This document shows, one piece after another, positions 18,276 to 26,916 of a stretch of 64,000 nt of DNA. The translations under genes were made by a program, and so were the position numbers. A model generated the notes under the pieces. The model had not been told where the DNA came from. It saw nothing but the letters and a program-made list of their open reading frames with translations, and did no database searches. Source of the DNA: Falsiroseomonas selenitidurans (GTDB lineage Bacteria; Pseudomonadota; Alphaproteobacteria; Acetobacterales; Acetobacteraceae). The stretch is from the NCBI RefSeq assembly GCF_012103215.1, contig NZ_JAAVNE010000003.1:1-64000 (forward strand), written 5' to 3'. Every line of letters begins with the position of its first letter. Position 1 is the stretch's first letter.

Positions 18276-18403
18276 GATTCGACAATAACAGGTTGCCGAA
18301 AAGTTGAAATGCCCCCCGGCCGCGCAGCGGGAGCCTTGCCTGCAATCGCATGCATGGTGTGGCAAGCTTGCAGCCAGGGCCGGGCTTCGCCACCCTTCGG
18401 CCC

Positions 18404-19300
18404 ATGACACACCCGCTTCGCGTCCAGCCCGACCCTTCGGACCCGCGCCTGACCCGCCGGCTGCGCGGGCTCGACCAGGCCGGCCAGCCCGTCGAGACCA
18501 GTGTGACGGTGGAGCGCCCGCTGACGCTGTATCTGAACGGGCAGGAGATCGTCACCATGATGACGATCCTCGACCGGCCGGAGGACCTGGCGCTGGGCTA
18601 CCTGCTGAACCAGGGCATGCTGCGGCGCGAGGACCGGGTGACCGGCGTGGAGTATGACGAGGATCTGCAGGTCGTCGTCGTCCGCACCGAGGCGCGCACG
18701 GATTTCGAGGCCAAGCTGCGCAAGAAGACCCTGACCTCCGGCTGCGCCCAGGGCACTGCCTTCGGCGATCTGATGGAGGATTTCGCCACCATCCGCCTGC
18801 CGCCGGAGGCGGTGCTGCACACCAGCTGGCTGTACCGGCTGCTGCACACGCTGAACACGCTGCCGAGCCTGTACCTGGAAGCCGGCGCCATCCATGGCTG
18901 CGCGCTGTGCCGGCAGGACCAGCCCATCGCCTATATGGAGGATGTCGGCCGGCACAATGCGGTGGACAAGATCGCCGGCTGGATGTTCCGCGAGAACGAG
19001 GCGCCGGGCGACAAGATCTTCTACACCACCGGCCGGCTGACCTCGGAGATGGTGATCAAGACCGTCCGCATGGGGATTCCCATCCTCATCAGCCGCTCCG
19101 GCTTCACCGCCTGGGGGGTGGAGCTGGCGCGGGAGGCGAACCTGACGCTGATCGGCCGCTGCAAGGGCCGCCGCTTCGTCGCCCTGGCGGGCGAAGCACG
19201 CATCGTCTTCGACGCCGACGCAGCCCAGGTGCCGGAGGAAAGCGCCCGGCACTGGCGCAAGAACAGCGCCGCGGCGATGGAGGCCGGCGATGCACCCTGA
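18404..19300 (+). CDS. fdhD: formate dehydrogenase accessory sulfurtransferase FdhD
   Basis: A 298-residue FdhD, the protein that carries sulfur from IscS-type desulfurase to the molybdenum cofactor of formate dehydrogenase. Conserved stretches include [30 protein letters not shown] and GRLTSEMV. In the reactive loop TSGCAQGT only C114 is present; the position of the second cysteine of the E. coli CxxC pair is G117, as in a subgroup I have seen in alphaproteobacteria. The ATG at 18404 fits the family N terminus; a GGGCCG/CGGCCC pair (18377-18403) abuts it. It overlaps mobA by 11 nt. Confidence 0.93.
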   Translation: MTHPLRVQPDPSDPRLTRRLRGLDQAGQPVETSVTVERPLTLYLNGQEIVTMMTILDRPEDLALGYLLNQGMLRREDRVTGVEYDEDLQVVVVRTEARTDFEAKLRKKTLTSGCAQGTAFGDLMEDFATIRLPPEAVLHTSWLYRLLHTLNTLPSLYLEAGAIHGCALCRQDQPIAYMEDVGRHNAVDKIAGWMFRENEAPGDKIFYTTGRLTSEMVIKTVRMGIPILISRSGFTAWGVELAREANLTLIGRCKGRRFVALAGEARIVFDADAAQVPEESARHWRKNSAAAMEAGDAP

Positions 19301-19922
19301 AACCCTGGCGGTGGTGCTGGCCGGCGGGCTGGCGCGGCGCATGGGCGGCGGCGACAAGCCGCTGCGCCACCTGGCCGGCCGCCCGCTGCTGGACCATGTG
19401 CTGGGGCGGCTGCGGCCGCAGGCGGCGGCGGTGATCCTGAACGCCAATGGCGACCCCGCGCGCTTCGCCGCCTGGGGCCTGCCCGTGGTGGGCGACGGGC
19501 TGCCGGACCATCCCGGCCCGCTCGCCGGCATCCTGGCGGCGCTGGACTGGGCGGCCACGCAGCGGCCGGACCTGCCCTGGGTCGCCTCCGTCCCCGGCGA
19601 TTCGCCGCTGATCCCGAACGACCTGGTGGCGCGGCTGCACCAGGCCCGGGCGGCGGCGGGCGTGCCGCTGGCCTGCGCGCGCTCCGCCGGGCAGACGCAT
19701 CCGCCGATCGGGCTGTGGCCCGTTGCACTGCGGGAGGATCTGCGCGCGGCGCTGCAGGGCGGGGAGCGCAAGATCGACCGCTGGACGGCGCGGCACGGCA
19801 TCGCCTGGGCCGACTGGCCGGCAGACCCCATCGACCCCTTCTTCAACGCCAATGCGCCGGAGGATCTGGCGGAGGCCGAGCGGCTTCTGGCGCAACCCGG
19901 TCTTGCACACGCGCCCGGCTGA
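19290..19922 (+). CDS. mobA: molybdenum cofactor guanylyltransferase MobA
   Basis: A 210-residue nucleotidyltransferase that links GMP to molybdopterin, giving the guanine dinucleotide cofactor (bis-MGD) used by formate dehydrogenase. The GTP-binding N terminus [16 protein letters not shown] with K23 and the later PGDSPLIP (metal-binding aspartate) and NANAPEDL motifs are all present. It starts inside the end of fdhD, so the two are coupled. Its product supplies the cofactor for the FDH and sulfite dehydrogenase encoded in this window. Confidence 0.94.
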   Translation: MHPETLAVVLAGGLARRMGGGDKPLRHLAGRPLLDHVLGRLRPQAAAVILNANGDPARFAAWGLPVVGDGLPDHPGPLAGILAALDWAATQRPDLPWVASVPGDSPLIPNDLVARLHQARAAAGVPLACARSAGQTHPPIGLWPVALREDLRAALQGGERKIDRWTARHGIAWADWPADPIDPFFNANAPEDLAEAERLLAQPGLAHAPG

Positions 19923-19968
19923 TCCGATACAGGAGGCTGCGCTTCAGCGCCCTGGGGAGCCCGCCCGC

Positions 19969-20094
19969 ATGAAATCCGTCCTGCTCGGTGCCATCGCCGC
20001 CATCGTCCTCGCCATCGGCGCCTATGCGGTGCTGGATGCCCGATTCCAGCAGACCGCCGACCAGCGCTACGCCACGCAGGGCGTGCGGCTGTAG
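19969..20094 (+). CDS. 41-aa single-pass membrane protein
   Basis: MKSVLLGAIAAIVLAIGAYAV forms one transmembrane helix (about 3-23), followed by a short polar tail ending in TQGVRL. Similar tiny proteins with a conserved Q-T and G-x-R-L tail occur in rhizobia and relatives; no function is known to me. GGGGAG lies 9 nt before the ATG. It is tail-to-tail with moeA, 10 nt apart. Confidence 0.6.
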   Translation: MKSVLLGAIAAIVLAIGAYAVLDARFQQTADQRYATQGVRL

Positions 20095-20104
20095 GTCGTC
20101 CCGG

Positions 20105-21352
20105 TCAGAACACCCCGCGGAAGGGCAGCACGGCCACACGGTCGCCGGGGCTGACCTGGGTGATGCCCTCCGGCAGTTCGACCAGCGCGTCGGACTGCGT
20201 CAGCGAGGTCAACAGCCCGGCGCCCTCGCGGGCGAATTTCTGCGCCAGCGGCAGTTCCTCACCCGGCACCAGCCGCACCCGGACATATTCGCGCCGCCCG
20301 GCCTTCTTGCGATAGGCAAAGCCGGCTTCCGCCACGAAGCGCGGCAGCGGCTCGGCCAGTGCGCCGGCCAGGCGCAGCACCAGCGGCCGGGCCAGGTGCA
20401 GAAAGGTGACGACGGCCGCCACCGGGTTGCCCGGCAGCCCCACCACCGGCGTGCCGCCGACCACCCCCATCGCCGCCGGCCGCCCTGGCTTGATGGCCAG
20501 GCGCCAGAACACCAGGCTGCCGCCCGCCCCGATGGCGGCGCGGACATGGTCGGCCTCGCCGGTCGAGACGCCGCCGGAGGTCAGCAGCAGGTCGTGGCGC
20601 GCGGCGGCGCCGGCCAGGGCGGCGGCGGTGGCGGCGGGCTCGTCCGGCAGGATGCCGAGGTCGGTGGCGTCCACCGGCAAGCCGGCGAGCAGCGCCAGCA
20701 ACGTGAAGCGGTTGGAATCATAGGTGCGCGCCGGGCCCAGCGCGGTGCCGGGCTCCGCCAGCTCGTCACCGGTGGAGAACACGCCGACGCGCACCAGCGG
20801 GCGCACCGGCAGCGTCGTCAGGCCCAGCGCGGCGGCCAGGCCGATATCCGGCGGCGACAGCCGGCGGCCCGCCGGTAGCGCCAGGGCGCCTTCCGGCACA
20901 TCCTCCCCCGCCGGGCGGCAATTCGCGCCGCGCTTCAGGCCGGGCACCAGCAGCACGGCCCCCCCTTCCTCCTGCGCATCCTCCTGCATCATCACCGTAT
21001 CGGCGCCCTCGGGCATGGCGGCGCCGGTGAAGATGCGCAGCGCCGTGCCGGGGCACAGCGGCGATGGCGGCTGGCCGGCCTGCAGCCGCCCGGCGATGGG
21101 CAGCCGGGTTTCGCCTTCCGCCGCGAGGTCGGCGTGGCGGAAGGCATAGCCATCCACCGCCGCGTTGAAGAAGGGCGGCAGCGGCAGCGGCGCGCGCAGC
21201 GCCCCGGCCAGGACGCGCCCCAGCGCCGCGCGCAGCGGCACCGGGGCGGTGCCCGGCAGCGGCGGGATGCGGTCCGCGATCAGCGCCTGCGCTTCCTCCA
21301 CGGCCATGAGCCGGCCGCCGAAGGCGAAGCAGTCGTCACTCAGCTGCGCCAA
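20105..21352 (-). CDS. moeA: molybdopterin molybdenumtransferase MoeA (TTG start)
   Basis: A 415-residue MoeA that inserts molybdate into adenylylated molybdopterin. Typical motifs: NAAVDGYAF, IFTGAAMPEGADTV, the catalytic TSGGVSTGEADHV loop, LAIKPGRP and GLPGNPVA. A TTG at 21352 is chosen: AAGGAGG lies 5 nt upstream and it gives MAQLSDDCFAFGG, which matches alphaproteobacterial MoeA starts. It overlaps the end of mobB by 17 nt, so both are made from one transcript. Together with mobA and fdhD it completes the cofactor-tailoring set beside the FDH genes. Confidence 0.93.
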   Translation of the reverse strand: MAQLSDDCFAFGGRLMAVEEAQALIADRIPPLPGTAPVPLRAALGRVLAGALRAPLPLPPFFNAAVDGYAFRHADLAAEGETRLPIAGRLQAGQPPSPLCPGTALRIFTGAAMPEGADTVMMQEDAQEEGGAVLLVPGLKRGANCRPAGEDVPEGALALPAGRRLSPPDIGLAAALGLTTLPVRPLVRVGVFSTGDELAEPGTALGPARTYDSNRFTLLALLAGLPVDATDLGILPDEPAATAAALAGAAARHDLLLTSGGVSTGEADHVRAAIGAGGSLVFWRLAIKPGRPAAMGVVGGTPVVGLPGNPVAAVVTFLHLARPLVLRLAGALAEPLPRFVAEAGFAYRKKAGRREYVRVRLVPGEELPLAQKFAREGAGLLTSLTQSDALVELPEGITQVSPGDRVAVLPFRGVF

Positions 21353-21872
21353 GCCTGCCTCCTTCCAGCAGATCCCGCAGCGGCACCGCCGCGGCCAGCA
21401 GCAGGTCGGCGATGCCCCCCACATCGTCCAGGTCGCGCCAGGGCGGCGCGCCCGCCGGCGCCGGGACATCCGCGGCCAGGCCGATGATGGCCGGGTCCCC
21501 CGGGTGCAGCCAGGGCTTGGCATTGGCGGCGCGATGCACCTCCAGCTTCGGATGCGGGTCGCGCTTGAAGCCCTCGATGATGAGCAGGTCCACCGGGTCG
21601 AAGCGGCGCAGCAGCGCCGCGAGCGGCGGTTCCGGCGCCTGGCGCAGTTCCGTGATCAGCGCCCATCGGCGGGCGGAGGAGACCAGCACCTGGTGCGCCC
21701 CGGCCTGCCGATGCGCATGGCTGTCCTTGCCCGGCTGGTCGATGTCGAAGGCGTGGTGCGCGTGCTTGAGGGTGGAGACCGCAAGGCCCCGCGCGCCGAG
21801 CACCGGCAGCAGCCGGGTCAAGAGGGTGGTCTTGCCGGAGCCGCTCCAGCCCGCCAGTCCGATCACGCGCAA
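21336..21872 (-). CDS. mobB: molybdopterin-guanine dinucleotide biosynthesis protein MobB
   Basis: A 178-residue P-loop GTPase, an accessory to MobA. The Walker A motif is GWSGSGKTTLL near the N terminus; STLKHAHHAFD and LLIIEGFKRDPHPKLEV are diagnostic. A TTG at 21872 gives MRVIGLAGW, the standard MobB N terminus; a GTG two codons later is an alternative. It follows fdh gamma after 73 nt that contain a terminator-like hairpin, and overlaps moeA at its 3' end. The two may be read through from the fdh operon or have their own promoter. Confidence 0.9.
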   Translation of the reverse strand: MRVIGLAGWSGSGKTTLLTRLLPVLGARGLAVSTLKHAHHAFDIDQPGKDSHAHRQAGAHQVLVSSARRWALITELRQAPEPPLAALLRRFDPVDLLIIEGFKRDPHPKLEVHRAANAKPWLHPGDPAIIGLAADVPAPAGAPPWRDLDDVGGIADLLLAAAVPLRDLLEGGRLGAAE

Positions 21873-21897
21873 GATGCTGGGTCCTGAAAACGGGAAA

Positions 21898-21927
21898 GGC
21901 CGGCCATGGCTTCCACCACGGCCGGCC
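21898..21927 (-). terminator. intrinsic terminator between fdh gamma and mobB
   Basis: On the minus strand GGCCGGCCGTGG pairs with CCATGGCCGGCC (12 bp with one G-U) around a 6-nt loop and is followed by TTTCCCGTTTTC. It begins 19 nt after the fdh gamma stop and ends 25 nt before the mobB start. Transcription of fdh genes should drop here. Confidence 0.6.
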
Positions 21928-21945
21928 CCCCTCGGCAAGTCCGGT

Positions 21946-23136
21946 TCAGTCGGCGCCGAGCGGCCGCGCGCCGGTGGGGCCGGCGACGGTGGTGCGGGCC
22001 TTGGCCAGTTCGTCATCCACCCAGAGAGCGTGGTGTTCCTTGGCCCAGTTCAGGTCGACCTCGCCGCTGCCCATGGCGTCGAAGGCGCCCTGCATGCCGA
22101 GCGAGCCGATGTAGATATGCGCCAGCATGGCGGCGACCATCAGCACGGACAGGATCCCGTGCACGGTATGCGCCAATTGCTGGCCCTCCATCCCCGTGAC
22201 GGTGAAGGGGAAGATCAGCACATAGCCGGAAACGGCGACCAGCGTGCCGCCCAGCACCGTGATCCAGAACACCATCTTCTGGCCGGCGTTGAAGCGGTGC
22301 GCCGGCGGGTGGCCATGGCTGAGGAAGCCGCCGCCCGCCTTCACCCAGGCCCAGTCCAGCCGGCCGGGGATGTTGTCCTTCACCCAGACCAGGAACAGCA
22401 GCACGATGCCCAGCGTGAAGGGGAAGGCCAGGAAGTTGTGCGCGATCTTGCCCCACAGGCTGAAGGCGGTGAAGGCTTCCGGCCCGATCAGCGGCAGCAG
22501 CAGGTAGCGGCCGAAGGTCAGGTTCAGCCCCGTGAGGCCCAGCACGATGAAGCTGGTGGCCGTCATCCAATGCGCCACGCGCTCGAACAGGTTGAAGCGC
22601 TGGATGGTGCGCCCGGCGGGCCCGGCATCGATGCGGATGCGCCCGCGCGCCAGGTAGAACAGTGCCAGGATCGCCACCATGCCGAGCACGGCGATGCCGC
22701 CGACCAGCGTCAGGGTGCGGTTGTGGAAATCCCGCCATTCCCGGCCTTCCGGCTGGATCAGCGTGGCGGCGGTGGCGTCCGGGATGCTGATGCGGCCGCC
22801 GATGCGCTCCCCGCGCAGCGCCGCCTGCAATTCCATCTCCTCGGCTGAAATCTGGCCGCGGTCGCTGAAGGGCGCCGGGGTGGGCGGCACGTTGGAGGGC
22901 TGGCGCGGCTGTGGCGCGGCGGCGGCGGCAGGCGCCGGGGTGCCGGTCGGCACATCCCCGCGAACCGTGCTTTCCGGCGGCTGGCCGGCGGGCTGGCTGC
23001 CGCGGCCGGCGCCGACCTCGGGCACCGGGGCCTGGATGGCCGGGGCGCCGGCCGGCGGCGCGCCGGGCTGGGACTGGGCGAAGGCCGGGGCCGCCAGCAG
23101 CAGGGCCACGGCCAGGGTGGGAAGGATCTGGCGCAT
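21946..23136 (-). CDS. formate dehydrogenase gamma subunit (cytochrome b)
   Basis: A 396-residue membrane subunit anchoring FDH and passing electrons to quinone. Signal peptide 1-20, then an unusual alanine/proline-rich linker of about 75 residues (APPAGAP, TGTPAPAAAA), one helix near 140-160, and the FdnI-like cytochrome b core with four more helices. Candidate haem ligands lie in ERVAHWM, GKIAHNF and AHTVHG...LAH. E. coli FdnI is much shorter (about 217 residues) and lacks the N-terminal extension, so the extension is a feature of this FDH type. The start overlaps the beta-subunit stop (TGATG). Confidence 0.92.
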   Translation of the reverse strand: MRQILPTLAVALLLAAPAFAQSQPGAPPAGAPAIQAPVPEVGAGRGSQPAGQPPESTVRGDVPTGTPAPAAAAAPQPRQPSNVPPTPAPFSDRGQISAEEMELQAALRGERIGGRISIPDATAATLIQPEGREWRDFHNRTLTLVGGIAVLGMVAILALFYLARGRIRIDAGPAGRTIQRFNLFERVAHWMTATSFIVLGLTGLNLTFGRYLLLPLIGPEAFTAFSLWGKIAHNFLAFPFTLGIVLLFLVWVKDNIPGRLDWAWVKAGGGFLSHGHPPAHRFNAGQKMVFWITVLGGTLVAVSGYVLIFPFTVTGMEGQQLAHTVHGILSVLMVAAMLAHIYIGSLGMQGAFDAMGSGEVDLNWAKEHHALWVDDELAKARTTVAGPTGARPLGAD

Positions 23137-23732
23137 CACACCGTCACCGTCTCGCGATACGCGGTTCGCCAGCCCCAGGCGCCGGCGCCATAGCCGCGCA
23201 TCTGCACCCGCTCCCGGTAGATGGTGGCGATCATCTCCCCGTCCCCGGCCAGCAGGGCCTTGGTGGAGCACATCTCCGCACATAGCGGCAGCTTGCCCTC
23301 GGCGATGCGGTTGGCGCCGTACTGGGTGTATTCCACCACCGTGTTGTCCTGCTGCGGGCCGCCAGCGCAGTAGGTGCATTTGTCCATCTTGCCGCGGCCG
23401 CCGAAATTGCCGACCCGCGGATATTGCGGCGCGCCGAAGGGGCAGGCGTAGAAGCAGTAGCCGCAGCCGATGCACAGATCCTTGTCGTGCAGGACGATGG
23501 CGTCCGCCGTGGTATAGAAACAACTGACCGGACAGACCGCGGCGCAGGGCGCATCGGTGCAATGCATGCAGGCCATGGAGATGGAGCGCTCGCCCGGCTT
23601 GCCGTCATTGATGGTGACGACGCGGCGCCGGTTGATGCCCCAGGGCACCTCATGCTCGTTCTTGCAGGCGGTGACGCAGGCGTTGCACTCGATGCAGCGG
23701 TCGCTGTCGCAGAGGAACTTCATGCGCGCCAT
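23136..23732 (-). CDS. formate dehydrogenase beta subunit (Fdh3B-type, 4Fe-4S)
   Basis: A 198-residue iron-sulfur protein carrying electrons from the molybdenum subunit to cytochrome b. Cysteine clusters are CIECNACVTACK, CMHCTDAPCAAVCP, CIGCGYCFYACP and CTYC with a late LCAEMC, enough for four [4Fe-4S] centres. It lacks the C-terminal membrane helix of E. coli FdnH, so attachment relies on the gamma subunit. It starts 2 nt after the alpha-subunit stop. With no own signal peptide it would be exported together with the Tat-signal alpha subunit. Confidence 0.95.
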   Translation of the reverse strand: MARMKFLCDSDRCIECNACVTACKNEHEVPWGINRRRVVTINDGKPGERSISMACMHCTDAPCAAVCPVSCFYTTADAIVLHDKDLCIGCGYCFYACPFGAPQYPRVGNFGGRGKMDKCTYCAGGPQQDNTVVEYTQYGANRIAEGKLPLCAEMCSTKALLAGDGEMIATIYRERVQMRGYGAGAWGWRTAYRETVTV

Positions 23733-23734
23733 GG

Positions 23735-26656
23735 CTAGGCACTCCTGATCTGGCAGAGCGTGACCTTGGTTTCCTGCATGAACGTCACCGGATCATAGCC
23801 ATAGGTGGTGATGGCATTCACGCTCTCGCCCAGCACGATCGGGTCCGTGCCCTGCGGATACTTGCTCCGCTGGTCCTCGCCCATGAACCAGCCGGCGAAG
23901 TGGAAGGGCATGAAGGCCACGCCGCGGCCGACGCGCTCCGTCACCAGCGCCTTCACCCGGGCGCGGGAATTGTTCTCCGGCCCCGAGACCCAGACGAACT
24001 GGCCGTCGCGGATGTTCCGGGCCGAGGCATCGGCCGGGTTGATCTCCACGAACATGTCCTGCTGCAGCTCGGCCAGCCACTTGTTGGAGCGCGTCTCCTC
24101 GCCCCCGCCCTCATACTCCACCAGCCGGCCGGAGGTGAGGATGATGGGAAAGTCGCCGGCGACCTGGTGGCTGCGGTTCTGCACGGACACACCCAGGTGC
24201 GGCAGGCGGAAGCCGCGGCGGTCCGGCAGGGTGGGATAGCGCGCGATCAGGTCGGTGCGCGGCGTGTAGATCGGCTCCCGGTGCACCGGCACCGGGTCCG
24301 GCAGGTTCCAGGCGACGGCGCGCGCCTTGGCGTTGCCGTAGGGCACGCAGCCATGTTCCATGGCCACGCGGATGATCCCGCAGGACAGGTCGGTGGCCCA
24401 GGAGAAGGTGCCGCCATTGGCCTCGATCCAGCCGCGCTCGGCCTCGGTCAGCTCCTCGTACCAGCCGAGGCGCTTCAGCACCGCCACGGTGAATTCCGGG
24501 TAGCCATCCGTCAGCTCCGACCCCAGGGAGTAGGAACCCTCGGCCAGCAGCGTCTGGCCTTCCCGCTCCACGCCGAAGCGGGCGCGGAAGGTGCCGCCGC
24601 CGTTCTTCACGTGCAGATTGGTGTTGTAGAGGATGTGCGTGCCCGGGTGCTTCATCGCCGGCGTGCCCCAGCAGGGCCAGGGCAGGCCGTAGAACTCGTT
24701 CTCCACCGGGGTGCCGGCGGCGCCGCGCAGGGTCACCAGGTCGAACTTGTCCTGGTGTTCCATGTGCAGCTTCAGCCGTTCCGGCGACTGGCCGGAATAG
24801 CCGGTGCTGATGGCGCCGCGGTTGATCTCCCGCAGGATGCTCTCGGCGGTCGGCGCGTTGTCGCGGATCTCGTAGGGCTTGAACATCTCCGCCTGGAAGC
24901 GGACGGGCATGCCCTTCCGTTCCGCCGCACCGTCCAGCGCGCCGGCCAGGCGGTACATCATCTCGTAGTCGGTCTTCGATTCGAACAGCGGCGCCACCAC
25001 CCGCGTGCCCCATTGCAGGGAGCGGTTGGAGGCGGTGCGGCTGCCGTCGCATTCGAACTGCGTGCTGGCGGGAAGGAGGTAGGTGTTCTCCTTGCGGTTC
25101 GACAGCACGGCGAAGGTGGTGGGGTGCGGGTCCGCCACCACCAGCAGGTCCAGCGCCTCCAGCCCCTTCACCGCTTCCGGCATGCGGGTGACGGTGTTGC
25201 CGCCATGGCCCACCACCAGCATGCCGCGCAGGCGGTCGCGCTGCTGGATCTGGTCCTTGGGCAGGGTCACCGCATCGAAGTAGCGGGTGGTGGGGATGCC
25301 GGGCGTGCCCATCATCGCGGCGCTGTCGAAGCGCGCCACCATGCTGTCGTAGGACACGCCCCAGACCCGGGACCAGTGCCGCCAGGCATTCTGGTCCAGC
25401 CCGTAATAGGCGGGCAGCGAGGTGACATCGAGGCCGAAATCGGTGGCGCCCTGCACGTTGCAATGGCCGCGGAAGATGTTCGCGCCGCCGCCATTGTTGC
25501 CGACATTGCCGGTGGCCAGCAGCAGGATGGAGAAGGCGCGGACATTGGCCGTGCCCACCGTCTTCTGCGTCGCACCCATGCACCAGATCAGGGTGGAGGG
25601 CTTCTGCGTCGCGAAGGCTTCCGCCACCTTCTTCAGCTGGGCGCCGGGCACGCCGGTGACCCGCTCCACCTCCTCCGGCGTCCATTTCGCGCATTCGGCG
25701 CGGATCTGGTCCATGCCGTAGACGCGGCTCGCGATGAAGTCCTTGTCCTCCCACCCGTTGGCGAAGATGTGGTGCAGCATGCCCCAGATGATGGGGATGT
25801 CGGTGCCCGGGCGGATGCGGACATATTCATTGGCGTGGGCGGCGGTGCGGGTGAAGCGCGGATCGATGACGATCAGGTTCGCCCGGTTGCGCTCCTTGCC
25901 CGACAGCACGTGCTGCAGGCTGACCGGATGCGCCTCCGCCGGATTCCCGCCCATGATGATCATGGTCTTGGAATTGCGGATGTCGTTGTAGGAATTGGTC
26001 TGCGCGCCATAGCCCCAGGTATTGGCCACGCCGGCCACCGTGGTGGAGTGGCAGATGCGCGCCTGGTGGTCGACGCTGTTGGTGCCCCAGAAGGCGGCGA
26101 ACTTGCGGAACAGGTAGGCGCCCTCGTTCGAGAACTTGGCGCTGCCCAGCAGGAACATGCTGTCCGGCCCGGATTCCTGCCGGATCGTCATCATCTTCTC
26201 GGCGATCTCGGACAGCGCCACGTCCCAGGACAGGCGCTGCCACTGGCCGCCCACCAGCTTCATTGGGTATTTCAGGCGGCGGTCGCCATGCACCAGTTCC
26301 CGCACCGAAGCGCCCTTGGCGCAATGCGTGCCGCGGTTGATCGGGCTGGCCCAGGTGGGTTCCTGCCCCACCCAGACGCCGTTCTGCACTTCCGCCGTGA
26401 CGGTGCAGCCGACCGAGCAATGGGTGCAGATGTTCTTGATGCGCTGCACCGGCTTCGCATGGTCGTGCACGCCCATGGCCGCGCCGGCGGCCTGCGCGCG
26501 GGACGCGCCGAGCCCTCCCAGCGCGGCCAGCCCCGCCCCGGCGAAGCCGGCCTGGCGGAGGAAGCTGCGGCGGTCGAGCCCGCCGGATGAAAGCCCCTGA
26601 TAGGCGGCGGAAAGCCGCTGCCGCGCGGCGCGGCCCTCGGAGCGCTTGATCAGCAT
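23735..26656 (-). CDS. formate dehydrogenase alpha subunit (molybdopterin, Cys-type)
   Basis: A 973-residue bis-MGD oxidoreductase oxidising formate to CO2. A Tat signal (D28-RRSFLRQ then AGLAALGG) directs folded export. C77, C80, C84 and C112 bind a [4Fe-4S] cluster, and C202 in ARICHS is the molybdenum ligand where E. coli FdnG has selenocysteine; the following H203 is the conserved active-site histidine. No in-frame TGA is needed. The start at 26656 gives MLIKRSEG; an upstream extension of 21 codons has no SD. 25 nt separate it from the small Tat protein. It needs FdhD, MobA, MobB and MoeA, all encoded nearby. Confidence 0.96.
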   Translation of the reverse strand: MLIKRSEGRAARQRLSAAYQGLSSGGLDRRSFLRQAGFAGAGLAALGGLGASRAQAAGAAMGVHDHAKPVQRIKNICTHCSVGCTVTAEVQNGVWVGQEPTWASPINRGTHCAKGASVRELVHGDRRLKYPMKLVGGQWQRLSWDVALSEIAEKMMTIRQESGPDSMFLLGSAKFSNEGAYLFRKFAAFWGTNSVDHQARICHSTTVAGVANTWGYGAQTNSYNDIRNSKTMIIMGGNPAEAHPVSLQHVLSGKERNRANLIVIDPRFTRTAAHANEYVRIRPGTDIPIIWGMLHHIFANGWEDKDFIASRVYGMDQIRAECAKWTPEEVERVTGVPGAQLKKVAEAFATQKPSTLIWCMGATQKTVGTANVRAFSILLLATGNVGNNGGGANIFRGHCNVQGATDFGLDVTSLPAYYGLDQNAWRHWSRVWGVSYDSMVARFDSAAMMGTPGIPTTRYFDAVTLPKDQIQQRDRLRGMLVVGHGGNTVTRMPEAVKGLEALDLLVVADPHPTTFAVLSNRKENTYLLPASTQFECDGSRTASNRSLQWGTRVVAPLFESKTDYEMMYRLAGALDGAAERKGMPVRFQAEMFKPYEIRDNAPTAESILREINRGAISTGYSGQSPERLKLHMEHQDKFDLVTLRGAAGTPVENEFYGLPWPCWGTPAMKHPGTHILYNTNLHVKNGGGTFRARFGVEREGQTLLAEGSYSLGSELTDGYPEFTVAVLKRLGWYEELTEAERGWIEANGGTFSWATDLSCGIIRVAMEHGCVPYGNAKARAVAWNLPDPVPVHREPIYTPRTDLIARYPTLPDRRGFRLPHLGVSVQNRSHQVAGDFPIILTSGRLVEYEGGGEETRSNKWLAELQQDMFVEINPADASARNIRDGQFVWVSGPENNSRARVKALVTERVGRGVAFMPFHFAGWFMGEDQRSKYPQGTDPIVLGESVNAITTYGYDPVTFMQETKVTLCQIRSA

Positions 26657-26681
26657 TCTGGCGTGCCCCCCCGGATGCGGC

Positions 26682-26897
26682 TCATTCGTAGCGATTGGTG
26701 CGGTAGAAGGCCTGCACATCCGCCGAATCCGCCTTGTAGCGGGCGGCGACGCGCTGGGCCTGGTTCTCCTTGCGGGCCTCCCCGGCCGGCACGCTGTCCG
26801 CGCGCTGGGCCAAGGCGGGGGTCGCGACGGCGGCCCCGAGGCCGATGGCCTTCAGGAAACCCCGGCGCACGGGCCTTTCGGTGCCTTGTTCGCTCAT
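26682..26897 (-). CDS. small Tat-signal protein of FDH clusters
   Basis: A 71-residue protein with a twin-arginine signal (VRRGFLKAIGLGAAVATP) and a short tail ending YKADSADVQAFYRTNRYE. It matches the small formate-dehydrogenase-region Tat-target proteins regularly found upstream of fdhA in proteobacteria; their function is unknown, with assembly or redox-partner docking suggested by position only. GGGAG lies 9 nt before the ATG. It sits between the TorD-like chaperone gene (19 nt) and fdh alpha (25 nt). Confidence 0.85.
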   Translation of the reverse strand: MSEQGTERPVRRGFLKAIGLGAAVATPALAQRADSVPAGEARKENQAQRVAARYKADSADVQAFYRTNRYE

Positions 26898-26916
26898 CCC
26901 TGGCAACTCCCTGTCA

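Noticed and set aside
23900..26590. 896-codon open frame opposite fdh alpha, and 1063-codon frame opposite soeA
   Set aside because: Both are antisense shadows of molybdoenzyme genes with no domain-like sequence. Only the first part of the latter (44383-44619) is real, as the antitoxin.
23934..26656. Selenocysteine (in-frame TGA) in formate dehydrogenase
   Set aside because: The frame is open throughout and the Mo-ligand position is an ordinary cysteine codon (C202).
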